A DNA stretch of 21,961 bases from Chloroflexota bacterium (GTDB lineage: Bacteria > Chloroflexota > Dehalococcoidia > UBA2979): contig QWJG01000011.1 in NCBI GenBank assembly GCA_009391845.1, positions 1 to 21,961 on the forward strand, in the 5' to 3' direction. The translations under genes and the position numbers were made by a program. This document shows positions 14,205-21,341 of this stretch, piece by piece; position 1 is the stretch's first letter, and the number at the start of each line of letters is the position of its first letter. Under the pieces are notes generated by a model. The model was not told the origin of the DNA, did no database searches, and saw nothing but the letters and a program-made list of their open reading frames with translations.

Positions 14205-14240
14205 GCCCCCTGGACCGCCCTCCCCGCCGGTCCAGGGGGC
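14205..14240 (+). terminator. Strong 13-bp GC-rich stem-loop upstream of an acetyltransferase gene
   Basis: GCCCCCTGGACCG (14205-14217) pairs perfectly with CGGTCCAGGGGGC (14228-14240) around a 10-nt loop. It lies about 97 nt after the membrane-protein stop and 50 nt before the -10 of the next gene. It probably insulates the two units. No T-run follows, so the mechanism is uncertain. Confidence 0.45.
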
Positions 14241-14289
14241 ATCTCGATCCCCAGCTCGATTCGTCAGCTCCCACGTCGGATCTCCCCGC

Positions 14290-14295
14290 TACAAT
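14290..14295 (+). promoter_or_regulatory. -10 hexamer TACAAT placed for leaderless transcription
   Basis: TACAAT matches five of six positions of the -10 consensus and ends 7 nt before the ATG at 14303. An out-of-frame ATG at 14299 lies between them. No ribosome site or convincing -35 is visible. Confidence 0.5.
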
Positions 14296-14302
14296 TCCAT
14301 GC

Positions 14303-14785
14303 ATGCAGGGCTTCAACATCGCGCGAGCGACCTCGCAAGCTGCGCAACACCTCGCCCGGCTGAACGCGTTCGTCCACGACCCCCACGTCGATGCGCACCC
14401 GAACTTCTTCCGGGCAACCGACCTCGGCGAACTGACCACACTCTTCCGGGACTCGCTCGAGGACGCGGCGACCTCCGCCTTCGCGGCACGCGACGATGAC
14501 GGCGTCCCAGTCGGATACGTGCTGACGAAGTACGTCGACCGAAAGCCGACGCCGCTGCACCACCGGCGCACCTACCTCGAGATCGACCAGATCGCCGTCG
14601 ATCCGGCCCACCGCCGACGCGGCCTCGCCCACGCCCTCGTCGCATGCGCGCGAGACGAGGCACGCCAGCGTGGTGTGGACCGCATCCAGCTGTCGACCTG
14701 GGCCTTCAACGAGGGCGCGCAGCGGTTCTTCGAGTCGGAGGGCTTCGCACCCCAGCTCACCGCCTACTGGCAGCAGTTGGACTAG
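14303..14785 (+). CDS. GNAT family N-acetyltransferase
   Basis: A single-domain acetyltransferase of 160 residues. The beta4/alpha3 acetyl-CoA site is YLEIDQIAVDPAHRRRGLAHALV (about 93-115) with the RRRGLA pyrophosphate loop complete. STWAFNEGAQRFFESEGF is the C-terminal helix-strand unit that ends most GNAT domains. The substrate (protein N-terminus, small amine or antibiotic) cannot be told. The gene appears to be transcribed alone: stem-loop upstream, TACAAT promoter element 7 nt before the start, and a perfect palindrome after the stop. The ATG at 14303 is the first in-frame start after the -10. Confidence 0.9.
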   Translation: MQGFNIARATSQAAQHLARLNAFVHDPHVDAHPNFFRATDLGELTTLFRDSLEDAATSAFAARDDDGVPVGYVLTKYVDRKPTPLHHRRTYLEIDQIAVDPAHRRRGLAHALVACARDEARQRGVDRIQLSTWAFNEGAQRFFESEGFAPQLTAYWQQLD

Positions 14786-14844
14786 CGGGACCGCGGAGAA
14801 ACGAGCCCGTCCCCGTCTTCAGGCAACGCGCTGAGCTTCGCGCG

Positions 14845-14872
14845 GTCGTTCCGCCGGTACCGGCGGAACGAC
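14845..14872. terminator. Second perfect 28-nt palindrome between convergent genes
   Basis: Arms GTCGTTCCGCCG and CGGCGGAACGAC (12 bp, no mismatch) enclose GTAC, the same length and central tetranucleotide as the palindrome at 8870-8897, with a different stem sequence. It separates the acetyltransferase (+, ends 14785) from the CaiB-family gene (-, ends 14896). No T-tract is present on either side. Confidence 0.6.
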
Positions 14873-14895
14873 TCGATCAGCCCCGCTCGCTCCCC

Positions 14896-16092
14896 CTACC
14901 CGCCGACCACACCCGACTCCCGCAGCGCGCCAACCGCCGAGGTGTCCCGACCGATCGAGGCCAGTACCTCGTCCGTGTGCTGTCCGCGCCGCGGCGCGGT
15001 GCTGTGCACCTTGCCCGGCGTCCCGGAGAACTTCGGGCCGATGCCGACATGCTTGATCATCCCGAGCTTCGGATCCTCGACCTCGACGACCATCTGCCGC
15101 GCCAGCATCTGCTCGTTCTCCAGCGACTCAGCCAGGCTCAGCACCGGCGCCACGCAGATGTCGATCGGCTTCATCATCGCGAACCACTCGTCGCGGCTCT
15201 TCGTCTTCAGCGTCGTCCCGAGGAACTCACCGATCTCCGCCTGCTTGTCGGGGTTCTGCTGGTGCGGCTGCAGGTCCGATCGCCCCAGCGTCTCGCACAG
15301 CGCCGCCCAGAACTGTGGCTCCAGGCTGCCGAGGGACAGGTACTTGCCGTCAGCGCACTCGTACGCGTCGTAGAACGGCCGCGCGCCGGTCAGCATCCCG
15401 TCGCCCGGTCCCGGCGACTCGCCTCCGGCGAGCACGCCGCCGGTCTGGCTGGCGAGCAGGTACAGCACGCCGTCGGCCATCCCCATATCCACGTGCTGGC
15501 CCTTGCCGGTCGTGTGCACGCCCTGCAACGCCGCGAGGATCGAGAATGCCGTCATCAACCCGCCGCCGGCGAAGTCCGCCACGATGTTCGCGGGAATCGA
15601 GGGCTTCTGCCCCGGCCGCCCGATCTGCCCCAGCGCGCCACCCACCGAGATGTAGTTGATGTCGTGCCCAACCATGTGGTTGTACGGCCCGGTCTGCCCG
15701 TAACCGGACAGCGAGGCGTAGACGATCTTCGGGTTGGTCTTGCTGATCGCCTCGTAACCGACGCCCAGGCGATCCGTAACGCCCGGCCGGAAGCCCTCCA
15801 GGAAGATGTCCGCGTCCTTCGCCAGGTCGTGGACGATCTGGCGTCCCTCCTCCTGCCGCAGGTCGACGATGATCGACCGCTTGTTGCGGGACAGCGAGTT
15901 GTAGGCGCGCCGCTTCTCCGCTGCCTCGTCCATCTCGTCGCTGCCCATGCCCTGGATCGCCCCGGACGGCGCCTCCACCAGGATCACGTCAGCGCCAAGG
16001 TCCGCCAGCAACATCGACGCGAACGGCCCCGGCGCCAGCCGCGACAGGTCCACCACCTTCAAGCCGGCCAGAGGCCCCTCGCCATTCGCCAT
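14896..16092 (-). CDS. CaiB/BaiF-fold enzyme, most like alpha-methylacyl-CoA racemase
   Basis: A 398-residue family III CoA-transferase-fold protein. N-terminal LAGLKVVDLSRLAPGPFASMLLADLGADVILVE is the family hallmark. The residues that act as acid/base in AMACR are all in place: H143 in VGHDINYIS, D173 in VADFAGGG and E258 in SLEPQFW. NKRSIIVDLRQEEGR and GKGQHVDMGMADG also fit. It would epimerise 2-methylacyl-CoA thioesters, as in branched-chain, isoprenoid or sterol side-chain breakdown, though CoA transfer cannot be excluded. The ATG at 16092 follows GAGGGGAG by 7 nt. It is a single gene between a palindromic terminator and a 259-nt spacer. Confidence 0.88.
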   Translation of the reverse strand: MANGEGPLAGLKVVDLSRLAPGPFASMLLADLGADVILVEAPSGAIQGMGSDEMDEAAEKRRAYNSLSRNKRSIIVDLRQEEGRQIVHDLAKDADIFLEGFRPGVTDRLGVGYEAISKTNPKIVYASLSGYGQTGPYNHMVGHDINYISVGGALGQIGRPGQKPSIPANIVADFAGGGLMTAFSILAALQGVHTTGKGQHVDMGMADGVLYLLASQTGGVLAGGESPGPGDGMLTGARPFYDAYECADGKYLSLGSLEPQFWAALCETLGRSDLQPHQQNPDKQAEIGEFLGTTLKTKSRDEWFAMMKPIDICVAPVLSLAESLENEQMLARQMVVEVEDPKLGMIKHVGIGPKFSGTPGKVHSTAPRRGQHTDEVLASIGRDTSAVGALRESGVVGG

Positions 16093-16207
16093 CGTCGAAC
16101 TCCCCTCATTACGGTCGTTTCATCCCCCGGCGCGCCGGGTTGGTTCGGAGTGAATGCCCGGCGTGTCGACCTCCAACCGGAGGACCGCGCCACCGCGCTC
16201 GGGCCGG

Positions 16208-16213
16208 AGTATA
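16208..16213 (-). promoter_or_regulatory. Candidate -10 element of the AMACR-like gene
   Basis: On the minus strand TATACT (16213-16208) matches five of six -10 positions and would give a leader of about 108 nt. No convincing -35 is found at 16-18 nt. The rest of the 16093-16351 spacer shows only the ribosome site at 16100-16107 and unassigned GC-rich sequence. Confidence 0.35.
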
Positions 16214-16351
16214 GGGATGAGGCGAGAATCAAACGAGGGTTGGTTGCTCCCGCCGCTGAAACAGACCGTCCTCCGAGCGCCGATGTGACGCGCGGTGGAC
16301 GGTCGCTCCGGCGGGGCCCGGCGGCACTCGCCGCCACGTCGGAGCAGCGGG

Positions 16352-17236
16352 CTAGTTGATCGCCATCAGGTCCAGCAGGTCGAGTGAGAGCCCGCCATCC
16401 GCGGCAATCGCCGACAGATCGAGGCGCACCGTCTCCGGATGCCCGTCGACCGCGTTGTAGCTCAGCTCCGTGAGCACGCCGCGGTTCAGCGCCTGCTGGA
16501 TCTCGTCGAACACCTGCGCCACGGTCAGCGCCGTACCGTCCTCGGCCGGCCCGCCCTCGTACAGCGCCTCGCTGACCTCGCCATCCACGACCGTGATCGC
16601 GAACGGCCCGCGGAACTCCGGCAAGCAGAAGCAGTTGCGCTGCAACGTGAACTCGTACGACGTGAGCCCGTTCCGCTCCCAGCGCGCGCGTGCCGCCTCG
16701 TATGCGGCCACCGCACCCGCGTCGACTGGCCCAACCGGCCCGCCACCAATGTCGTCGCAGTCACTCGCCAGCTCCGCCGACACCAGTCCCGTCACCGTTA
16801 GCTCCCGTTCGTACGCGCCGAGGTGCCCGTAGCTGCCGAGGTCCGACAGGCCACTCTCGAGGCTCGCTCGATACGTCGTGATCATCCCGCCCGAGAAGGG
16901 GGCGACCCCGGTCGCGGTCTCCAATGCCGCACCCAGGTCGAATGCATCCCACGTCACCCAGTACACCGGCCCGTCACCCGGGCAAATCGCGTCCGGGAAG
17001 AACCCGGACTCCTCGAAACCGAACCGAAACACGCCGGTCAGCACATCGCCGGCGGAATCATCCGGCGTGGCGCTTGGACTGGGACTGGCGTCCCCCGGTG
17101 TACCGGATGGATCCGGCGTTGCGGACGGCGTCGCGCCATCCGCGTCGGAGTTGCAGGCAGCGAGCGCGATCACCAGCACGATGCCGGCGAAACCGATCGC
17201 GCCACAGCGAAGTTGGCGAGGTGTGAAAGTCTTCAT
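16352..17236 (-). CDS. Lipoprotein with a DUF6174-like C-terminal domain
   Basis: A 294-residue secreted lipoprotein. A basic, hydrophobic N-terminus ends in the lipobox LAAC with the lipidated cysteine at C28. A Pro/Ser/Thr/Gly/Asp linker (about 30-64) probably spans the cell envelope. The middle part (65-165) has no motif I know. The last part (about 178-290), with AYEAARARWERNGLTSYEF, the CFC pair at C202/C204 and PEFRGPFAITVVDGEV, is the pattern of the DUF6174 family, whose function is not established. The gene follows the FAD oxidoreductase by 44 nt on the same strand and may be co-transcribed. No good ribosome site is seen before the ATG. Confidence 0.82.
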   Translation of the reverse strand: MKTFTPRQLRCGAIGFAGIVLVIALAACNSDADGATPSATPDPSGTPGDASPSPSATPDDSAGDVLTGVFRFGFEESGFFPDAICPGDGPVYWVTWDAFDLGAALETATGVAPFSGGMITTYRASLESGLSDLGSYGHLGAYERELTVTGLVSAELASDCDDIGGGPVGPVDAGAVAAYEAARARWERNGLTSYEFTLQRNCFCLPEFRGPFAITVVDGEVSEALYEGGPAEDGTALTVAQVFDEIQQALNRGVLTELSYNAVDGHPETVRLDLSAIAADGGLSLDLLDLMAIN

Positions 17237-17280
17237 CCAGATCAGACGCCCGCGTCAGGCGCCCGGTTCCCGCCGCGCGG

Positions 17281-18396
17281 TCAGCTCGAAGGTGTGCCCA
17301 TCACACCCGTGGAGGGCGTCCGCGGCATGCGGCCTGACGTCACCGCCTGCGACGCGCCCACGTTCTCGCGCGACAACGGGATCCAGACCGCGTCGCGCTG
17401 CTGCTGGAAGCCGGCCAGCGCCTCTTCGAACGCCAGCGTGCCGTTCAGTACCGCGCTCAACGCCGGTGCCAGCATCGCCGCTTCCGTGAACGCCTTGGTG
17501 ATCCCAAGACCCAGCGTCGGATCGACATGCAGGCCCGCGTCGCCGATCAACACCCACCCGTCGCCGTACGGCTTGCGGAAGTACTGACGCTGCTCGCCGC
17601 CCCCGCGAAACGGTTCCTCTCGCGTCGCCGCCCGCACCGCCTCGTACAGATCGGGCGCCGCCGCTTCCACCGCCGCCATGTAGAACGACTCGATGTCACC
17701 GCGCATCTCGGCGAACTCGTCGTCCGGGCGTTCGACCGCCAGGCACACCTGACCGTTGTTTGTTGGGAACCCAATCACGGCCGCGCCGGGCGCGATCCGG
17801 AACTCCGTGCCCTCGAGCGGCAAGTTGCTGAAGTAGGTGTAGTAGCCGCAGATCAGCGGCGGCACCGTCTCGTACTCCTCGAGTGTCAGCTCACGCGCCA
17901 CCCGCGAGTGGCGCCCATCGGCGCCGATCACCACCGTCGCCTCCTCGTGCACCGTGGCTCCCGAGGCGTCCCGCCCGACCACCCCGTTCACACGTCCCGC
18001 CGCGTCGCGCGACAGACCGCTGACGGAGAACCCCTCGCGTACCTCGGCACCCGCCTCGCGTGCGGCTTGTACCAGCTCGGTATCCAGCGCCCAGCGCCGA
18101 GGGCACAGCTCCAGGCCCGGACGCCCGTCCACCGACTCGAAGACGTTCACGTTCTGCTGCCCCATGATCACTGCTGTCGTCTGCCCGATCGGCGGCGCGC
18201 CGGTGGCAATCACCCGATCGAGGACGCCCCACTCCGACAACAACGCCACGCCCTCGATCCGGATCAGGTGCGTCGAGAGCGTGTCCGAAGGAAAAGTGTC
18301 GCGATCAACCAGCAACACCCGATGCCCCGCCCGCGCCAGCAGCATCGCCGTCGGCGACCCCGCAACCCGCGCGCCAACGACGATTGCGTCGTACAT
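17281..18396 (-). CDS. FAD-dependent oxidoreductase (PHBH-fold, geranylgeranyl reductase/monooxygenase-like)
   Basis: A 371-residue flavoprotein. The N-terminal Rossmann strand-turn-helix is DAIVVGARVAGSPTAMLLARAGHRVLLVDRD (3-33) in the GARxAG variant common in this subgroup. The DG motif is VIGADGRHSR (157-165), and the FAD ribityl motif is IGDAGLHVDPTLGLGI (284-299). These three define the class A monooxygenase and geranylgeranyl-reductase superfamily. Hydroxylation and double-bond reduction cannot be told apart, and the substrate is unknown. A GGGAGGG site lies 7 nt before the ATG, and TACAGT (minus, 18438-18433) is a possible -10. It is divergent from the SRPBCC gene at 18527 and probably heads a two-gene unit with the lipoprotein. 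Confidence 0.88.
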   Translation of the reverse strand: MYDAIVVGARVAGSPTAMLLARAGHRVLLVDRDTFPSDTLSTHLIRIEGVALLSEWGVLDRVIATGAPPIGQTTAVIMGQQNVNVFESVDGRPGLELCPRRWALDTELVQAAREAGAEVREGFSVSGLSRDAAGRVNGVVGRDASGATVHEEATVVIGADGRHSRVARELTLEEYETVPPLICGYYTYFSNLPLEGTEFRIAPGAAVIGFPTNNGQVCLAVERPDDEFAEMRGDIESFYMAAVEAAAPDLYEAVRAATREEPFRGGGEQRQYFRKPYGDGWVLIGDAGLHVDPTLGLGITKAFTEAAMLAPALSAVLNGTLAFEEALAGFQQQRDAVWIPLSRENVGASQAVTSGRMPRTPSTGVMGTPSS

Positions 18397-18476
18397 CTCC
18401 AGACCCTCCCACCAACCCGCCCAGCCGCGTGCACTGTAGCGCCGCGATCCGTCCGAGGTGGGGTAGGCATCCCCAT

Positions 18477-18516
18477 CGTAAAATAGGTAAGTTGACGCTT
18501 ATATTCACGAACGGAG
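18477..18516 (+). promoter_or_regulatory. AT-rich divergent promoter region before the SRPBCC gene
   Basis: TATATT at 18500-18505 is a good -10, and GGAG at 18513-18516 lies 10 nt before the ATG at 18527. TTGACG at 18492-18497 overlaps the required spacer and sits inside the imperfect inverted repeat TAAG-N6-CTTA (18488-18501), so this may be an operator rather than a -35. The stretch stands out as AT-rich between two divergent genes. Confidence 0.4.
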
Positions 18517-18526
18517 AACGAGCGCC

Positions 18527-18964
18527 ATGTCGATGACGATGACCGCCAACCTCGAGATCGCCCGCCCCGCAGCCGTCGTGTTCGACTACATCGCGAACAT
18601 GGAACTGAACACCACGTGGCAAGCGGGCATGCGCCAGTGCCGCTTCACCTCGGATCCCCCGATCGCGGTGGGCAGTACGTACGAACAAATCGCAGCGTTC
18701 ATGGGCCGCCAGATCAAATCCAGCTTCGTAGTGACGGTGTTCGATCCGGGCCGCTCGATCACGATCGAGACCGTCGAATCCACCTTCCCGATCAAGGTCA
18801 CCCGCACCGTCGAACCGCTCGGCGACTCCCGCTGCGGCGTGACCGCGCTCATCGAGGGCGGGCCGGGCGGCGTCCTCGGTCTGCTCGCGCCGCTGATGAA
18901 GCGCATGGCGCAGCGCAGCGTCCGCGGCGACTACCGCCGCCTGCGCAACCTCCTGGAGCGCTAG
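18527..18964 (+). CDS. SRPBCC (START/polyketide-cyclase fold) family protein
   Basis: A 145-residue small-ligand-binding helix-grip protein. MTANLEIARPAAVVFDYIANMELNTTW is the typical start of SRPBCC proteins (first strand, then the helix with VFDYIAN), and VTALIEGGPGGVLGLLAPLMKRMAQRSVRGDYRRLRNLLE is the long C-terminal helix. Such proteins bind or modify hydrophobic compounds or act as co-chaperones; no catalytic residue can be named here. It is divergent from the FAD oxidoreductase, and joint control from the 130-nt spacer is plausible. Its stop codon overlaps the stop of a small ORF on the other strand. Confidence 0.85.
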   Translation: MSMTMTANLEIARPAAVVFDYIANMELNTTWQAGMRQCRFTSDPPIAVGSTYEQIAAFMGRQIKSSFVVTVFDPGRSITIETVESTFPIKVTRTVEPLGDSRCGVTALIEGGPGGVLGLLAPLMKRMAQRSVRGDYRRLRNLLER

Positions 18965-19116
18965 CGGCCGCCCGCCGCCAGCAGCCACCCCGCGATATCT
19001 GCGAGTCCGATTGCGCCGCCAGGCGCCAACACCGCCAGCGCCAGCTCAACGGCCAGGCCGCCAACCAGCCCTCCGACCAGCAATTGTTGCCAACCGCCTG
19101 CGGTGACCCATCTCAT
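18961..19116 (-). CDS. Small hypothetical membrane protein
   Basis: A 51-residue ORF too short for standard gene calling, in a spacer that is otherwise empty. The product begins MRWVTAGGWQQLL and is hydrophobic almost throughout, with a Gly/Leu/Val/Ala-rich span (about 11-34), a short GGAIGLAD turn and a second hydrophobic stretch (LADIAGWLLAAGG). About three quarters of codons end in G or C, slightly below the neighbours. Its stop (18961-18963) overlaps the stop of the SRPBCC gene on the + strand, so the genes converge with no space between them. No clear ribosome site is seen. It may be a real small membrane protein or chance; I give it about even odds. Confidence 0.42.
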   Translation of the reverse strand: MRWVTAGGWQQLLVGGLVGGLAVELALAVLAPGGAIGLADIAGWLLAAGGR

Positions 19117-19225
19117 CGGCTACCGCTCATCGCTACGCGACCCTGCGGTGCGTGGCTGAGCCGCTCGCTGTCGTATCCTCGGTGCCGGTGATCGCAGTGC
19201 ACAAAACGAACGAATGCGAGGCCCG

Positions 19226-20251
19226 ATGAAAGTCGCTGTCACGGGCGGAACCGGCTTCGTCGGCAGTCATACCGTCGAGGCCCTGCTGAACGCCGGCCAC
19301 GAGGTGCGCCTGCTCGTACGGGACCCGGCGCGGATTGGTCCCGCCTTCGAGCCGCTCGGTGTCGACGCGATCGAAGACGTCATCGTCGGTGATGTCACCT
19401 CCCCAATCGATGTCGAAGCGTTGCTTCAGGGGTGCGACGCCGTCGTCCACGCTGCCTCGATCTTCTCGTTGGACACGCGCGATGTCGCCGCGATCCGGCA
19501 GACGAACGTCGTCGGCACCAAACACGTGACCGAAACCGCCCGCAGGCTCGATCTCGATCCGATCGTCCACGTCTCCTCGGTCACTGCCCTGATCCCGTCG
19601 GACGGCCCTGTCGGCCCGCAAACGCCGCCGACCGACCGCCCGTCGGGCGTATACGGCCAGTCGAAGGCCGACTCCGAGGCGCTCGCCCGGGAGCATCAGG
19701 CTGCCGGCGCCCCGGTCGTCTCCGTCATGCCCGGGCTCGTCTGGGGGCCGCATGATCCCCACTTCGGCGAGAGCAACCGCATCGCCTCCGACTTCCTCCG
19801 CGGACGGCTCCGCATGGTCCCGCGCGGTGGTTCCATCGGCATCGTGGACGTACGCGACGTTGCCACCGCGCTCGCGAACACCATCGAGGTCGGCCTCGGT
19901 CCGCGCCGTTACACGCTCGCCCCCTACCACCTCGCCCTCACCGATCTCGCAGCGCACCTCAACCGCGCCACGGGGCGTCGGATCCGCATCGTCGCGCTGC
20001 CCGATGGCCTCGTCTGGGCCCTCGTCGCGCCCACTGGCCCGCTCCAACGCCTCCTGCCGGTACGCCTGCCGTTCAACCCCGAGGCGATCAGGTCCGTGCT
20101 CGACTTCGTCGCCGTTAACAGCAGCCGCGCTGCCGAGGAGCTTGCCATCACCTGGCACTCACTCGACCGGACCTTCGCCGACACGATCACCTCGATGGTT
20201 GAGCACGGACAACTCGAGGCGAAACACGCCGGTTCCCTCGCCCGCCGCTAG
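19226..20251 (+). CDS. NAD(P)-dependent epimerase/reductase of the extended SDR family
   Basis: A 341-residue extended short-chain dehydrogenase, closest in pattern to dihydroflavonol-4-reductase/3-beta-HSD-like enzymes. The Rossmann motif TGGTGFVG lies at 6-13 right after the start. GDVTSP (55-60) is the adenine-binding acidic region, VVHAAS the second glycine/alanine motif, HVSSVTAL carries the catalytic Ser region, and YGQSK gives Y143 and K147 of the active site. PGLVWGP is the usual substrate-side motif. The frame also opens at an ATG at 19214, but GAGG (19218-19221) and the position of the Rossmann motif favour 19226. It probably reduces or epimerises a sugar nucleotide, terpenoid or steroid; the substrate cannot be told. 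Confidence 0.9.
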   Translation: MKVAVTGGTGFVGSHTVEALLNAGHEVRLLVRDPARIGPAFEPLGVDAIEDVIVGDVTSPIDVEALLQGCDAVVHAASIFSLDTRDVAAIRQTNVVGTKHVTETARRLDLDPIVHVSSVTALIPSDGPVGPQTPPTDRPSGVYGQSKADSEALAREHQAAGAPVVSVMPGLVWGPHDPHFGESNRIASDFLRGRLRMVPRGGSIGIVDVRDVATALANTIEVGLGPRRYTLAPYHLALTDLAAHLNRATGRRIRIVALPDGLVWALVAPTGPLQRLLPVRLPFNPEAIRSVLDFVAVNSSRAAEELAITWHSLDRTFADTITSMVEHGQLEAKHAGSLARR

Positions 20252-20276
20252 CCCGCGCGCACAACCGCCGCGGACG

Positions 20277-20282
20277 TACGAT
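20277..20282 (+). promoter_or_regulatory. -10 hexamer TACGAT placed for leaderless transcription
   Basis: TACGAT ends exactly 6 nt before the ATG at 20289, only 26 nt after the previous stop. There is no ribosome site and no recognisable -35. Confidence 0.42.
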
Positions 20283-20288
20283 CGCCTG

Positions 20289-21338
20289 ATGCAGGACCTC
20301 CCGTCGCTCGCGCAGCCGGCCATCCGCCGCATCCGCCCGGACGACGCCGAGGCCTGGCGCAGCGTCCGCCTGCGCGCCCTGCAAGAGGCCCCCACCGCCT
20401 TTGGCTCCACCTACGAGGAAACGGGTCGCCGCGTCCCGGAGGAATGGACCACCCGTGCCGCTGCCAGCGCAGCCGGTGCGGAGAGCGCCATCTTCCTCGC
20501 CGACGATGGCCGCGATCCGATCGGCCTCGTCGGCGGCTATCGCCCCACCGAGGCGGGCGCCGATCCTCGGACTCGCGAGCTCATCAGCATGTGGGTCGCG
20601 CCCCAGTGGCGCGGCACGCGCCTCGCCGCCCGGCTCGTCACCAGCGTCCTCGATTGGTCCGCCGTCCACGACGCCGAACGCGTCGACCTCTGGGTTACGG
20701 AAACCAACGAGCGCGCGATCAGCCTCTACCGCCGCCAGGCGTTCGCTCCCACCGGAGCGCGCCAGCCACACCCCTCCAACCCCGCGCTCGCCGAGATCGA
20801 GATGACCCGCCCGCTCGACGGTTATGTCGCGCTCCGACGCATCCGCCCGCACGAATCCGCCGTCTGGCGCGCCACCCGCCTCGCCGCACTCCAGGACACG
20901 CCCGACGCCTTCGGGCCCACCTTCGAGGACAGCGCGGCGCTACCCCCCACGATCTGGAGCGATCGCGTTGCTGCCGCCGCCACCGGCGACCACCTCGCCG
21001 TATTCGCCGCCGTCGACCGCCACGATCGCTGGCTCGGCCTCGCCGGCGCCGGCACGCCCGATGGCGATCCGGCGACCCGTCACCTCGGGAGTGTCTGGGT
21101 ATCCCCGGCGGCACGCGGCGCGGGGCTGCTGCGCCGCCTGTTGGACGCCGTCACCGACTGGTCGGTCTCCGTCGGCGCCACCCGCATCGCCCTCGATGTC
21201 ACCGAAACCAACGAGCGCGCGATCGCGATCTACGCTCAGTATGGCTACCGCGCCTCCGGCCACCGCCAACCGCTGCGGCCGGGATCAGACCTCGATGAGA
21301 TCGAAATGACGATGGAACTCTACGCACCCAAGGAGTGA
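20289..21338 (+). CDS. Tandem-domain GNAT acetyltransferase
   Basis: A 349-residue protein made of two homologous GNAT domains, about 11-175 and 180-344. The repeats align closely: IRRIRPDDAEAWRSVRLRAL with LRRIRPHESAVWRATRLAAL, and WVTETNERAISLYRRQAF with DVTETNERAIAIYAQYGY, with a shared EIEMT near each end, so they arose by internal duplication. The acetyl-CoA loop (Q/R-x-x-G-x-G/A) is imperfect in both: Q106-W-R-G109-T-R111 in the first has lost the last Gly, while the second, A274-A-R-G277-A-G279, keeps GxG but has lost the first Gln/Arg. The substrate is unknown. A leaderless-type -10 precedes it. The VOC gene starts 3 nt after its stop and is surely co-transcribed. Confidence 0.88.
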   Translation: MQDLPSLAQPAIRRIRPDDAEAWRSVRLRALQEAPTAFGSTYEETGRRVPEEWTTRAAASAAGAESAIFLADDGRDPIGLVGGYRPTEAGADPRTRELISMWVAPQWRGTRLAARLVTSVLDWSAVHDAERVDLWVTETNERAISLYRRQAFAPTGARQPHPSNPALAEIEMTRPLDGYVALRRIRPHESAVWRATRLAALQDTPDAFGPTFEDSAALPPTIWSDRVAAAATGDHLAVFAAVDRHDRWLGLAGAGTPDGDPATRHLGSVWVSPAARGAGLLRRLLDAVTDWSVSVGATRIALDVTETNERAIAIYAQYGYRASGHRQPLRPGSDLDEIEMTMELYAPKE

Positions 21339-21341
21339 CCG

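Noticed and set aside
14644..16359. Plus-strand open frame of 571 codons opposite the CaiB-family gene
   Set aside because: The minus strand carries AMACR residues and a good ribosome site; this product is Arg/His/Leu-rich with no domain pattern and begins inside another gene.
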